From: BJHQ01 sp964654285
Lineage (GTDB): Bacteria > Planctomycetota > UBA11346
Direction: 5' to 3'
NCBI GenBank assembly: GCA_964654285.1
Contig: CAZZJC010000023.1
Location: 1 to 64,000 of the forward strand
Length of the DNA stretch: 64,000 nucleotides
A program made the translations under genes and the position numbers. Of this stretch, positions 49,542 to 57,571 are shown in pieces; positions within the stretch are counted from its first letter, which is position 1, and each line of letters starts with the position of its first letter. Under the pieces are notes generated by a model. The model ran no database searches, was not told the origin of the DNA, and saw only the letters and a program-made list of their open reading frames with translations.

Positions 49542-50828
49542 ATGACCACGGACGAGACCCTCGATGTGGGCGCCTATGCCGCCGAAGGCAAGACCGCCTG
49601 GGCGGGGATGCTGCGCTATGTCGCGGATCTCCATGGCCGCAGCACCCATCCGGCGACGGCGCCCTTCGACCACGCCTGGGAGGAGATCGGACCGGGTTAC
49701 ATGTATGGCCCGGCCTTCGGACATTGGGACATCGTGCATCAGATGCTCGACGTGGTGTTCTGGGACCGCGCCCACGTGCGGCGGCAGCTCCTGAATGATC
49801 TGAAGAACCAGCAGCCGGATGGCTTCCTGCCGGGTTCCATCTGGATGCGCGACAAGCCGATGGAGTGGCATCAGGACCAGCGGCCCGACGGCAGGACTTA
49901 TCGTTGGAACAAGGCCTCGCACCCCCCGGTCTGGCCGGCGGCCGTGGACGCCCTGCAGGCGGCCGGCGAACCGGCCGGGACCTGGCTGCCGGTGGCCGTG
50001 ACGGCGGCGCGGCGGCAGCTCGCGTGGTTCGATGCCAGCCGGCAGGCCCAGCCCGCCGGGTACTTCTATACCGATGTCCGCGACCGCAGCTGGGAAAGCG
50101 GGGTGGACGAGGGCATCCGCTTCGACCAGGCCCCGCGTGGGGAGCACGCCTGCATCGACGCGATCTGCCACGCCTACATGCTGGCCGACGGGCTGTCGCG
50201 CTGGGGTGGAGTGGACGCGGGGGATAGGGCCCAGGCGCAGGCGAAGGCCGAGGCCATGCGCCGCTTCGTGCAGGAGACGCTGTTCAGCGAGGAGACCGGG
50301 CTCTTCCACGACCAATGGTCGGTGCGCGATCCGGCCCGGCGCCCGCTGGCGCTGGAGGGCATCTGGCCCGTCGTGGTCGGGATCGCCACCCCGGCCCAGG
50401 CCGCGGCGGTCATCGAACGCAACCTGATGGATCCCCGGCGCTTCCTCACCGCGCATCCGCCCGCCTCGGTGGCGGTCGCGGATCCCGGTTTCGAGCTGCG
50501 CATGTGGCGCGGCGCCTCCTGGAACAGCATGACGCTCTGGGCCGTGATCGGTTGCATCCGCTATGGCTACCACCAGGCCGCCCGCAGCCTGGCCGAGGCC
50601 GCCCTCGACGATACGGCGAACCAGTTCGATCGCACCGGCACGGTGTGGGAGTTCTACCATCCGCACGCCGGCAATCCCGAGGCCGTCGAGCGCAAACCGG
50701 CCAGCCAGTACCATTCCCCCTGCCGCGACTACCTCGGCCACAATCCCGTCCTCGCCCTCGCCCGCCTGCACACGCGCCTGGCCGGCAGCACGAGGCGTGA
50801 TCCCTTCGCGCTCCTGGCGGAGAGGTGA
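49542..50828 (+). CDS. MGH1-like / GH63-type (alpha/alpha)6 glycoside hydrolase
   Basis: 428 residues; ribosome binding site AGGAAGGA. Resembles the mannosylglycerate hydrolase/GH63-GH37 clan of six-hairpin glycosidases: GPAFGHWDIVHQMLDVVFWD, DGFLPGSIWMRDKP, HPPVWPAAVDALQAAGEP, and the C-terminal MWRGASWNSMTLWAVIGCIRYGY and VWEFYHPHAGNPEAV segments are typical. No signal peptide. Probably cleaves alpha-linked glucose or mannose from a small glycoside. Sits between PQQ-like paralogues in the glycan locus. Confidence 0.83.
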   Translation: MTTDETLDVGAYAAEGKTAWAGMLRYVADLHGRSTHPATAPFDHAWEEIGPGYMYGPAFGHWDIVHQMLDVVFWDRAHVRRQLLNDLKNQQPDGFLPGSIWMRDKPMEWHQDQRPDGRTYRWNKASHPPVWPAAVDALQAAGEPAGTWLPVAVTAARRQLAWFDASRQAQPAGYFYTDVRDRSWESGVDEGIRFDQAPRGEHACIDAICHAYMLADGLSRWGGVDAGDRAQAQAKAEAMRRFVQETLFSEETGLFHDQWSVRDPARRPLALEGIWPVVVGIATPAQAAAVIERNLMDPRRFLTAHPPASVAVADPGFELRMWRGASWNSMTLWAVIGCIRYGYHQAARSLAEAALDDTANQFDRTGTVWEFYHPHAGNPEAVERKPASQYHSPCRDYLGHNPVLALARLHTRLAGSTRRDPFALLAER

Positions 50829-50882
50829 ATCCCGGCATCGTGAATACCCACCGCGACGCGAGGCGGATCCCCAAAGGGAATC

Positions 50883-51170
50883 GTGACCGTGCAGGTGCCC
50901 GGGAAACCGCGGCCCTTTGGCCTCGCCAGCGACGAAGCGCGCTTCGAGCCGCTTCCCGCCCAGTTCACGATCGCCGGGAAGACCACGCTGGCCCATGGCG
51001 CCACCACGTTCGGCAGCGGAGCCTGCGCACGCCTGGGCATCCCGGGCCTGAACCGGCGCGATGGCCTGCACGGGGTTCGACCGGACGTGGCCGACCACGG
51101 CCGGGAAATCCTGGTGGGCGATTCCGACTGCACGTCCCAGCCGACCGGCACCGCCAAGGAACCCGGCATC
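50883..51170 (+). pseudogene. Decayed N-terminal fragment of a GH3 glycosidase
   Basis: In one frame, the stretch LGIPGLNRRDGLHGVRP and its flanks (FTIAGKTTLAHG before, then TSQPTGTA) parallels the N-terminal GH3 pattern LTxEEKxxLLxG ... LGIPxLxxSDGPHGVR ... PxGTALAATWD. It covers about 95 codons with no start-to-end gene and is cut off where the GH36 gene begins (51172). Homology is judged by motif order only. Confidence 0.5.
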
Positions 51171-51171
51171 C

Positions 51172-53028
51172 ATGATCCCCCTGCCAGACCACGCCCTCCT
51201 GCCCACTGCCGGCCTGTCCTTCGGCCTGGCTCCGAAACAGGAGTTCAGCCCCGAGGTGCAGCGCGATGGGCGCTGGCATGCCCAGACCGCCACCGGCCTC
51301 CAGGTGGAGACCGCCATCGAGCAGCGCGGTCCGGTGCTGGTGATCCGACGCTGGCTGCGCAATGCGGGCAGCGCGGCGACGGCGCCCATCGATGGGGTGT
51401 CGCCGCTGACCATGGCCTTCGACCTGCCGCGTACCGAATGGGAGCTGCTCTGCGCGCACGGCGGCACCTCGGAGCACTTCTCCCCGCCCAGCGCCTTCCA
51501 GACGCGCCGGCTGTTCAACCTGCGGAACCTGCGGCTGAGCAGCCATCCGCAGGGGCGATCCTCGAACCAGGACCTGCCGCTCGTGATCGGCCTGGCACCG
51601 GCCCGGAAGGCCGGCTTCTTCTGCGGACTGGAGTGGTCGGGTCATTGGTTCCTGAACGTGTGGGGCACGGGCAGGGACCTCGGCATCGCCGCCGGCGTGC
51701 CGCTCCAGGGCGCAACGCTGGAACCGGGCGAGACCCTGGCCCTGCCGGCGGTGCATCTCGGATTCTTTGCAGGCGACCTGGACGCCGGCAGCAATGCGCT
51801 GCGGCGCTATCTGGCCACCTCGGTCTGCCCGCCGTACCGGGGGAAACCGGTGCTGCCGGTGGTCAGCTATGACAGCTGGTTCGGCCTCGAGAACCGGTTC
51901 ACCGCCGACATCCTGCGGAAACAGGTGGACCGGGCCGCCGAAGCGGGTGTCGAGGTCTTCGTCCACGATGCCGCCTGGTTCCCGGGCGGCTTCCCCGCCG
52001 GGGTCGGCAACTGGCAGGGCACCGACCCGGCCAAGTGGCCCGACGGGCTCGAACCCTTCGCCGACTATGTGCGCTCGAAGGGCCTGGAGTTCGGGCTCTG
52101 GTTCGAGATCGAACGGGCCGCGCCGGGCACGGCCGCCCTCACCCGGCATCCCGAGATGTTCCTGACCGCCCCACCGCCCACGCGGAACCACGGTGGGGTC
52201 GGGGGTCCTCAGGCGCATCTGAACCTGGCCCGGCGCGACGCCCAGGATTGGGCGATCGAGACCATCGGATCCTGGATCAAGCGCCTGGACCTGCGCTGGA
52301 GCCGCTGGGACTACAACATCGAGCCGCAGCCGTTCTGGCAGGCCGCCGATCCGAGCGGCAAGATCCAGTTCGCCTACTTCGAGGGGCTCTACCGGGTGCT
52401 GGACACCCTGATGCAGGAGCATCCCGGCTGGCGCATCGAGACCTGCGCCTCGGGCGGACGGCGCATCGACCTGGGCACGCTGCGCCGGGCGCATGTGATC
52501 TGGATCTCCGATGAGGTCGAGATCGGCCTCAACTGCCGCCGCATGCAGGCCGGCGCCAGCCGTTTCCTGCCCAGCTACCTGCTCAACTCCAGCCTGCCCA
52601 CCTGGCTGGCGGGCGGCGATCCGCCCCAGGGGCGGACGGCGATCCTGAACCGCATGCTGGGCAAGCTCAGCTTCGATGGCGACATCGCCTCCTGGTCGCC
52701 CGCCTTCACGGCCCAGGCGGCCGAGCTGGTCCGCCGCTTCAAGGCCGTGCGGCATCTCTTCGCCCAGGATTTCCATCAGCTTCTGCCCCCGCCGCAGGAA
52801 CCGGAACAGCCCGATGCGGTGCAGTTTTCCAGCCATGACGGCCGCGAGCACCTGGTGTTCGCCTTCGCCGGCAGCCACCCTGTGGAAATGGCCGTGCCCC
52901 TGCGCGGCCTGCCCCCCGGATCCCGGTGGCGGATCGCTCCCGCGCTGGCCGACTGGCACGGCGGGGATCTGCGCATCGCATTGCCTCCTCACGGTGCAGA
53001 ACTCTGGCATCTGCACATGGTGCGGTGA
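51172..53028 (+). CDS. GH36-type alpha-galactosidase
   Basis: 618 residues from ATG 51172 (AAGGA upstream). N-terminal beta-supersandwich and catalytic barrel: VVSYDSWFGL, VFVHDAAWF, GLEFGLWFEIERAAPGTAALTRHPEMFL, nucleophile Asp380 in SRWDYN, and ETCASGGRRIDLGTLRRAHVIWISDEVE, in which Asp447 is the likely acid/base. The classical SDNTD reads SDEVE here, so specificity may differ from plain alpha-galactosidases. No signal peptide. Follows the MGH1-like gene after the GH3 remnant. Confidence 0.88.
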   Translation: MIPLPDHALLPTAGLSFGLAPKQEFSPEVQRDGRWHAQTATGLQVETAIEQRGPVLVIRRWLRNAGSAATAPIDGVSPLTMAFDLPRTEWELLCAHGGTSEHFSPPSAFQTRRLFNLRNLRLSSHPQGRSSNQDLPLVIGLAPARKAGFFCGLEWSGHWFLNVWGTGRDLGIAAGVPLQGATLEPGETLALPAVHLGFFAGDLDAGSNALRRYLATSVCPPYRGKPVLPVVSYDSWFGLENRFTADILRKQVDRAAEAGVEVFVHDAAWFPGGFPAGVGNWQGTDPAKWPDGLEPFADYVRSKGLEFGLWFEIERAAPGTAALTRHPEMFLTAPPPTRNHGGVGGPQAHLNLARRDAQDWAIETIGSWIKRLDLRWSRWDYNIEPQPFWQAADPSGKIQFAYFEGLYRVLDTLMQEHPGWRIETCASGGRRIDLGTLRRAHVIWISDEVEIGLNCRRMQAGASRFLPSYLLNSSLPTWLAGGDPPQGRTAILNRMLGKLSFDGDIASWSPAFTAQAAELVRRFKAVRHLFAQDFHQLLPPPQEPEQPDAVQFSSHDGREHLVFAFAGSHPVEMAVPLRGLPPGSRWRIAPALADWHGGDLRIALPPHGAELWHLHMVR

Positions 53029-53131
53029 CCGTGGGGCCGACCTGCCCACGCAACGCGCCTGCGACGCCCCACCATGCGCAGCCTGAGGGCTGCCCATTCC
53101 AGTCCCGTCTCAACCCGTCCGTGGTGAAACC

Positions 53132-55924
53132 ATGATGATCCCCCTGCTCTGTCGCCGATTCTCCTCTCTGACCTGCGCGGGTCTGTGCGTTCTGGCGGTC
53201 ACCGCCAGGGCCAGCGAAGTGCCGCGCTATGGCGCGGCGGAATTCGTGCCGACGCCCGAGACGCCCATCGGCTTCCGCGCCGACGGCAACGGCTGGTATC
53301 CCGGGGCCACCCCGCCCGCGCAGTGGTGGGAGGGGACGCCCAAGCAGATCATGCTCCGCATTTCGCGTGGGCAGAACGACCGCTACAACCCTAAACGCGA
53401 CGAAAAAAGCAAGCTGGTCCCGGTCTGGGATCTGGCCGACCGCATGAGCAAGAACATCCTGTGGAAGATGCCGCTGCCCGGCTGGGGCGACGCCCAGCCC
53501 ATCGTGGTCGGCTCGCGGGTCATCGCCTGCGGCGGGCCGGACATCACGACCTGTTTCGACGCGGCCACCGGCAAGGTGATCTGGCAGGATGAACTGCAGG
53601 CGATGCATCTGCCCACCCTGGGCGAAGACCGCAAAACCCTGGGATCGGTGCCGCCCGCCGCCCAGGCCGAGCGTGAACAACAGGCCTGGGAGCTGGCGCT
53701 GGCGATCTCCATGCTGCGGGTGCATCCCCTGGAAACGGCCCTGGCCCGGGCCACGGCCTGGCGGAAGGCCATGAGTTCCGAACTGCCGGCCGCGATCCTG
53801 TCGGCCATGGACGATACGATCGCGTGCATCACGGCGGTTCAATCGGCCCAGGATCCCAAGACCCTGCCCGAACGGACCCAGCGCTGGTGGAACATCTATC
53901 CCGGCGCCGTGGCCAAGACCCTGCGTACGACCGTGGCGCCGGGTTGGACCGGCTTTGTCGGCTTTAGCTTTTCGACTCCGGTTTCTGACGGCAGGATCGT
54001 CGTCGTGGCCTTCATGAACGGCCTCGTCGGAGCCTATGACGTGGCCACCGGCAAGCGCCTCTGGGCCTGGCGTGATCCGGTCGTACCGGACAACATGCAC
54101 CTGAATCACGCCCCCTCGCCGCTGATGCACGCTGATGCCGTCATCGTCCGCTCCGGTGACGGCCATGCCCTGATGGGTCTCGACAAGGCGACGGGCGCCA
54201 TCCGCTGGGAAACGACTCTCCGCAAAAATGCACGCGGAAGCATGCAAACCCACGGCAACTATATCACGCCTCTGCTGATTGATGTCCCGGTGGCGGGTGG
54301 CGGCACCCGTCGGGTTCTGCTGACCCAGGAACCGCCGGTCCTCGACCCCGCGACCGGCAAGGAGCTCGGCCGTCTGGACATCGTCGGCCCCAAGGGCCGC
54401 AGCGACCGGGGCAATATCGTGGGCCGCGATGGGATCATCTTTTCCTCCTGGGGCTATGACGCCTCGCCCAGTCCCGTGTATGGCCTGCGTCTGCGCTTTG
54501 AAGACGAACAGTTCAAGGTCGACACCGTGCACAATCTGCAAACGGGTCGTTTTTCCGGGGAAAGCAAGATCTTCGTGCCAGGCAGGCTCATCGGCGCCGG
54601 GGCCTTCCACGATCCCGGCACCGGCGCGCAGATTCTCGATACGGGTCTTGGTCAGGTCCACGAAGTCGGCAACATCCTGGCAGGCGATATGCAGATCAGC
54701 CGCGATGGTCAGAACTCCTTCAACAGGATCCGCGAAGACTTCCGGCTCGTCGCGGCCTTCGCGACGGAGGAAACCTGCACCGTGCCGCTGGGCACGACCC
54801 TGCTCAGCGACAACAATCTGCTCGATGGCAGTGAACTGCCGGCCGACCGTGTCTTTGACACGCATCTCAAGGGGCTGGACAAACAGGTGAACATCGGCTG
54901 CTACCAAGGTCTGCCGCCCTGGTTCGGCTGCCGGGTGGGAGGCGTGGCGGCACACGGCAACCGCCTGTATATCCAAAGCGTTTCCGCGTTATACTGCGTC
55001 GGTCCCGAGGCCCTGGGTTCGCCCAAGGATGACCCGGCGGTGGTGGCTGCCATCACGGCGGCCAACGATCTGCCGACCCTGCTCAGGTACCTGGGCGGTG
55101 AACGTCCCCACTACCGCTATCTGGCACTCAAGCGCATGGGCACTCTGAAACCAGCGCTTGATGAGGCCGCCCGCCAAGCCGTGATCGCCTGTTTCCAGAC
55201 CGATCCGTTTGAAGAGAACCGCGCCGCCGCCGTGCTGGCCCTGGATGCCGCCGGAGCCGGTCCAGCCCCAGGTTGGGAGGTCTTATGGGCCGAACACACG
55301 CGCCTCCAGAATCAATACGATCGCTGGAAGGCTGACACGGCGCTGGCTCTGCGTAACCATGCGTTGACCCTGCGCGCCCTGGGTGGCGCCTATCTGGCCG
55401 AACGCATCGGCAGCGTGGAGATCAAGGATCCGGTCTCCCTCCGGAACTGGCTGAACCTTGCGGGTCATGCAAGTCCCCTGCCAGCCATCGCCATCGACCG
55501 CGCCCTGAGCGTGGCCGACGGCACCCTGGCCAGCCGCGATGAACGTCTGCATTCCGCCGCCGTGGCTGTACTGGTCCAGGCCCTGGATCGTGATCCCCGC
55601 GTCCTGCCGGCCCTGCGTGGCGGCAAGGGCCTTTCGCCCCAATTGCGGCTGGCCGTCTTGTACAACCGTCTGCCAACCGAACACCTTGCGGACTTCCTGG
55701 CTGAACAGCTCCGCGCCCCCGGCGACCTGGGTTATGAATGGTGGAATCACGGCAATCCCCTGGCCCGCAGCTGCCGCCGCCTGGGAGCGGAAAGAGCCCT
55801 GCCCGTCTTGGAGAAAGCCGCCGCCGACCGGCCTGAGATCGCTGAGAAATTGAAGGGATTGATCACCGGGCTCAAGACGCCCATGCTCAACCCCCTGCCC
55901 GAGGCCCAGAAGCAGAAGCGGTAG
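53132..55924 (+). CDS. Secreted PQQ-like beta-propeller with C-terminal helical repeats (paralogue B)
   Basis: 930 residues. Signal peptide at 1-28 (ending ARAS). Shares with paralogue A the GNGWYPGATPPAQW motif (52-65), GDAQPIVVGSRVI and GAYDVATGKRLWAWRDP, and the helical insertion between blades (about 180-260). Unlike A, it continues after about residue 635 into HEAT-like helical repeats (DLPTLLRYLGGERPHYRYLALKRMG and onward). Expected outside the cytoplasm. Weak ribosome binding site. Last gene of the propeller/glycosidase group; a hairpin at 56033 follows. Confidence 0.82.
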   Translation: MMIPLLCRRFSSLTCAGLCVLAVTARASEVPRYGAAEFVPTPETPIGFRADGNGWYPGATPPAQWWEGTPKQIMLRISRGQNDRYNPKRDEKSKLVPVWDLADRMSKNILWKMPLPGWGDAQPIVVGSRVIACGGPDITTCFDAATGKVIWQDELQAMHLPTLGEDRKTLGSVPPAAQAEREQQAWELALAISMLRVHPLETALARATAWRKAMSSELPAAILSAMDDTIACITAVQSAQDPKTLPERTQRWWNIYPGAVAKTLRTTVAPGWTGFVGFSFSTPVSDGRIVVVAFMNGLVGAYDVATGKRLWAWRDPVVPDNMHLNHAPSPLMHADAVIVRSGDGHALMGLDKATGAIRWETTLRKNARGSMQTHGNYITPLLIDVPVAGGGTRRVLLTQEPPVLDPATGKELGRLDIVGPKGRSDRGNIVGRDGIIFSSWGYDASPSPVYGLRLRFEDEQFKVDTVHNLQTGRFSGESKIFVPGRLIGAGAFHDPGTGAQILDTGLGQVHEVGNILAGDMQISRDGQNSFNRIREDFRLVAAFATEETCTVPLGTTLLSDNNLLDGSELPADRVFDTHLKGLDKQVNIGCYQGLPPWFGCRVGGVAAHGNRLYIQSVSALYCVGPEALGSPKDDPAVVAAITAANDLPTLLRYLGGERPHYRYLALKRMGTLKPALDEAARQAVIACFQTDPFEENRAAAVLALDAAGAGPAPGWEVLWAEHTRLQNQYDRWKADTALALRNHALTLRALGGAYLAERIGSVEIKDPVSLRNWLNLAGHASPLPAIAIDRALSVADGTLASRDERLHSAAVAVLVQALDRDPRVLPALRGGKGLSPQLRLAVLYNRLPTEHLADFLAEQLRAPGDLGYEWWNHGNPLARSCRRLGAERALPVLEKAAADRPEIAEKLKGLITGLKTPMLNPLPEAQKQKR

Positions 55925-56032
55925 GGGAGGAACACCCCATGGATGGACGGGAAGCGTCGTCGGCGCAAAAACGGCCCGGGCTGCACGCCGGGGCCGGCGC
56001 ATCCCGTCCTGGATTCCCCCAAGGGGTTCCGG

Positions 56033-56059
56033 CTTGGTTCCGCGCTCCCTGGAACCAAG
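56033..56059 (+). terminator. Hairpin CTTGGTTCC / GGAACCAAG
   Basis: Perfect 9-bp stem with a 9-nt loop, 109 bp after the stop of paralogue B and before the convergent NifU-like gene. Plausible shared terminator; no T-run. Confidence 0.55.
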
Positions 56060-56180
56060 CGTCCTGATCTGCCAGGACATCATCAGGGGAAACGGCATCC
56101 GCTCTGGGGGCTGAGGCATCCAGGCGGAGCGGCCCGATGGCCTGGCGCTGCTTTCCCGTCCGGGCCGGCAGCGAACCGGA

Positions 56181-56924
56181 TCAGACCAGTCCAGGCGCCT
56201 CGGTATCGGCGCTCGACACCTTCACCGCGAGCGTGACCCCGAGGTGGTTGTTGAGCGAATCCTGGATGAATTGCAGGGTTCCGCCGATCGACGAGGAGCA
56301 GCTGCCGCAGGCGCCGTGGTACTGCACCCACAATTCGTCGCCCTTGAGGTCGACCAGATCCAGGCCGCCGCCGTCCGAGGCCAGGGCCGGGCGCACCTGC
56401 TGGTCGAGCACGGCCTCGATGCGGCGCACCTTCTCGAACAGGCCCACCTGGGCCCAGGGCAGATCGGCGGCCTGGCTCGGCCCCGGCTTGGCGGGGGCGG
56501 GCGCGACCGGATTCAGCCGCTCGGCCGCCTTGCGCAGGACGTAGTACGGCTGGTCCGCGTCGCTGCCGAGGGTGAAAGCGGGTTCCGGATTCGCGCCGCG
56601 CAACAGGGTTTCGACCTTGCGCGGGGTCACCTCGGCGGCGCAGTCGATGAGCTTGCGGCCGACGCAGAGTTCGCACATCGCGTCGTAGGCCGCGAGCTGC
56701 GCTCCGCCGGCGTGGGTGCGGTAGCGCGCCAGGCGCACCACCCCGGTGAGATCGATGGCGAGCTGCAGCCGGATGTGCTCCGGCGTGCGTTCGGCCCCGT
56801 GCACGCTCTCGACGATCGAGGCGCCGGCACCGGCGGCCTCCTCAGCGGTGATCTCGCCAGCGAAGCGCAACCCCGCCAGGCGGGCGATGACGGAGGCGGT
56901 CAGATCGACGGTGGCGGTGCTCAC
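56181..56924 (-). CDS. NifU-like protein with degenerate scaffold domain
   Basis: 247 residues using GTG 56924, six bases after AAGGAG; no ATG is as well placed. The C-terminal NifU (Nfu) domain, about 165-235, keeps its cluster-binding CxxC: GACGSCSSS (Cys206, Cys209). The N-terminal 20-110 resembles an IscU-type scaffold (EHIRLQLAIDLTGVVRLARYRT), but where IscU/NifU has FGCGSAIAS this has HAGGAQLAA, so that cysteine is lost; a CELC motif at 84-87 follows. Likely an iron-sulfur carrier working through its C-terminal domain. No nif or suf neighbours. Confidence 0.82.
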   Translation of the reverse strand: MSTATVDLTASVIARLAGLRFAGEITAEEAAGAGASIVESVHGAERTPEHIRLQLAIDLTGVVRLARYRTHAGGAQLAAYDAMCELCVGRKLIDCAAEVTPRKVETLLRGANPEPAFTLGSDADQPYYVLRKAAERLNPVAPAPAKPGPSQAADLPWAQVGLFEKVRRIEAVLDQQVRPALASDGGGLDLVDLKGDELWVQYHGACGSCSSSIGGTLQFIQDSLNNHLGVTLAVKVSSADTEAPGLV

Positions 56925-57127
56925 GGTGATCTCCTTGTACCGGCGCCGCCGACACGGCCAGCGGCAACCGCCGGGGGTCGGACAGCCGTGACCCGCCTGG
57001 GCACGGCTGATGCTCCGCTTGTGCACCACTGACGACCGGCAGAGCTTGCGTCCGCTCTCCTGGCGTTGTACACATGCACCACTCTCACGTCGGCATCCCG
57101 CTGACGCGACAACCCCAGGAGCATCGC

Positions 57128-57448
57128 ATGCGTTTCCATCCCCTTGCCGTCGCCGTCCTCGGCGGAGCCCTCTTGTTCGCCGGCGGTTGTGCCGCGGCGC
57201 GCAGCCCGGTGACCGGCTTCCTCTATTCCGACGTCAAGGCCAACGATTCGGTGACCGCCAACACCGCCGCCACCAAGGTCGGCCGTGCGACCGCCACCAG
57301 CATCCTCGGCTGGGTCGCCACCGGCGACTGCTCGCTTGATGCCGCCAAGAAGCAGGGAGGCATCACCAAGGTCGCCCACGTCGACTACGAAAGCACCTCC
57401 ATCATCGGCATCTACGCCACCACCACCACCGTCGTCTACGGCGAATAA
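57128..57448 (+). CDS. TRL-like family lipoprotein
   Basis: 106 residues from ATG 57128, preceded by AGGAG. Lipoprotein signal ending FAGGC (Cys21). The mature part follows the TRL-like pattern: SPVTGFLYSDVKAND, KVGRATATSILGWVATGDCSLDAAKKQGGITKVAHVDYES, and IIGIYATTTTVVYG. Family name comes from a tRNA-linked locus; function unknown. Single gene with a very strong terminator. Confidence 0.88.
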   Translation: MRFHPLAVAVLGGALLFAGGCAAARSPVTGFLYSDVKANDSVTANTAATKVGRATATSILGWVATGDCSLDAAKKQGGITKVAHVDYESTSIIGIYATTTTVVYGE

Positions 57449-57483
57449 GCCCCGCTGTCTGCCGGCCATGCGGCCGACGATCA

Positions 57484-57514
57484 CGACCCCGCCAGCCCTC
57501 GGCTGGCGGGGTCG
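57484..57514 (+). terminator. Rho-independent terminator of TRL-like gene
   Basis: Perfect 13-bp GC-rich stem (CGACCCCGCCAGC / GCTGGCGGGGTCG) with a 5-nt loop, followed by TTTCGT. 35 bp after the stop. Confidence 0.9.
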
Positions 57515-57571
57515 TTTCGTGTTGGGCTCCGGCCGCGATTGCGAAGCCCGCATCTTGCCGACCATGCCGGC

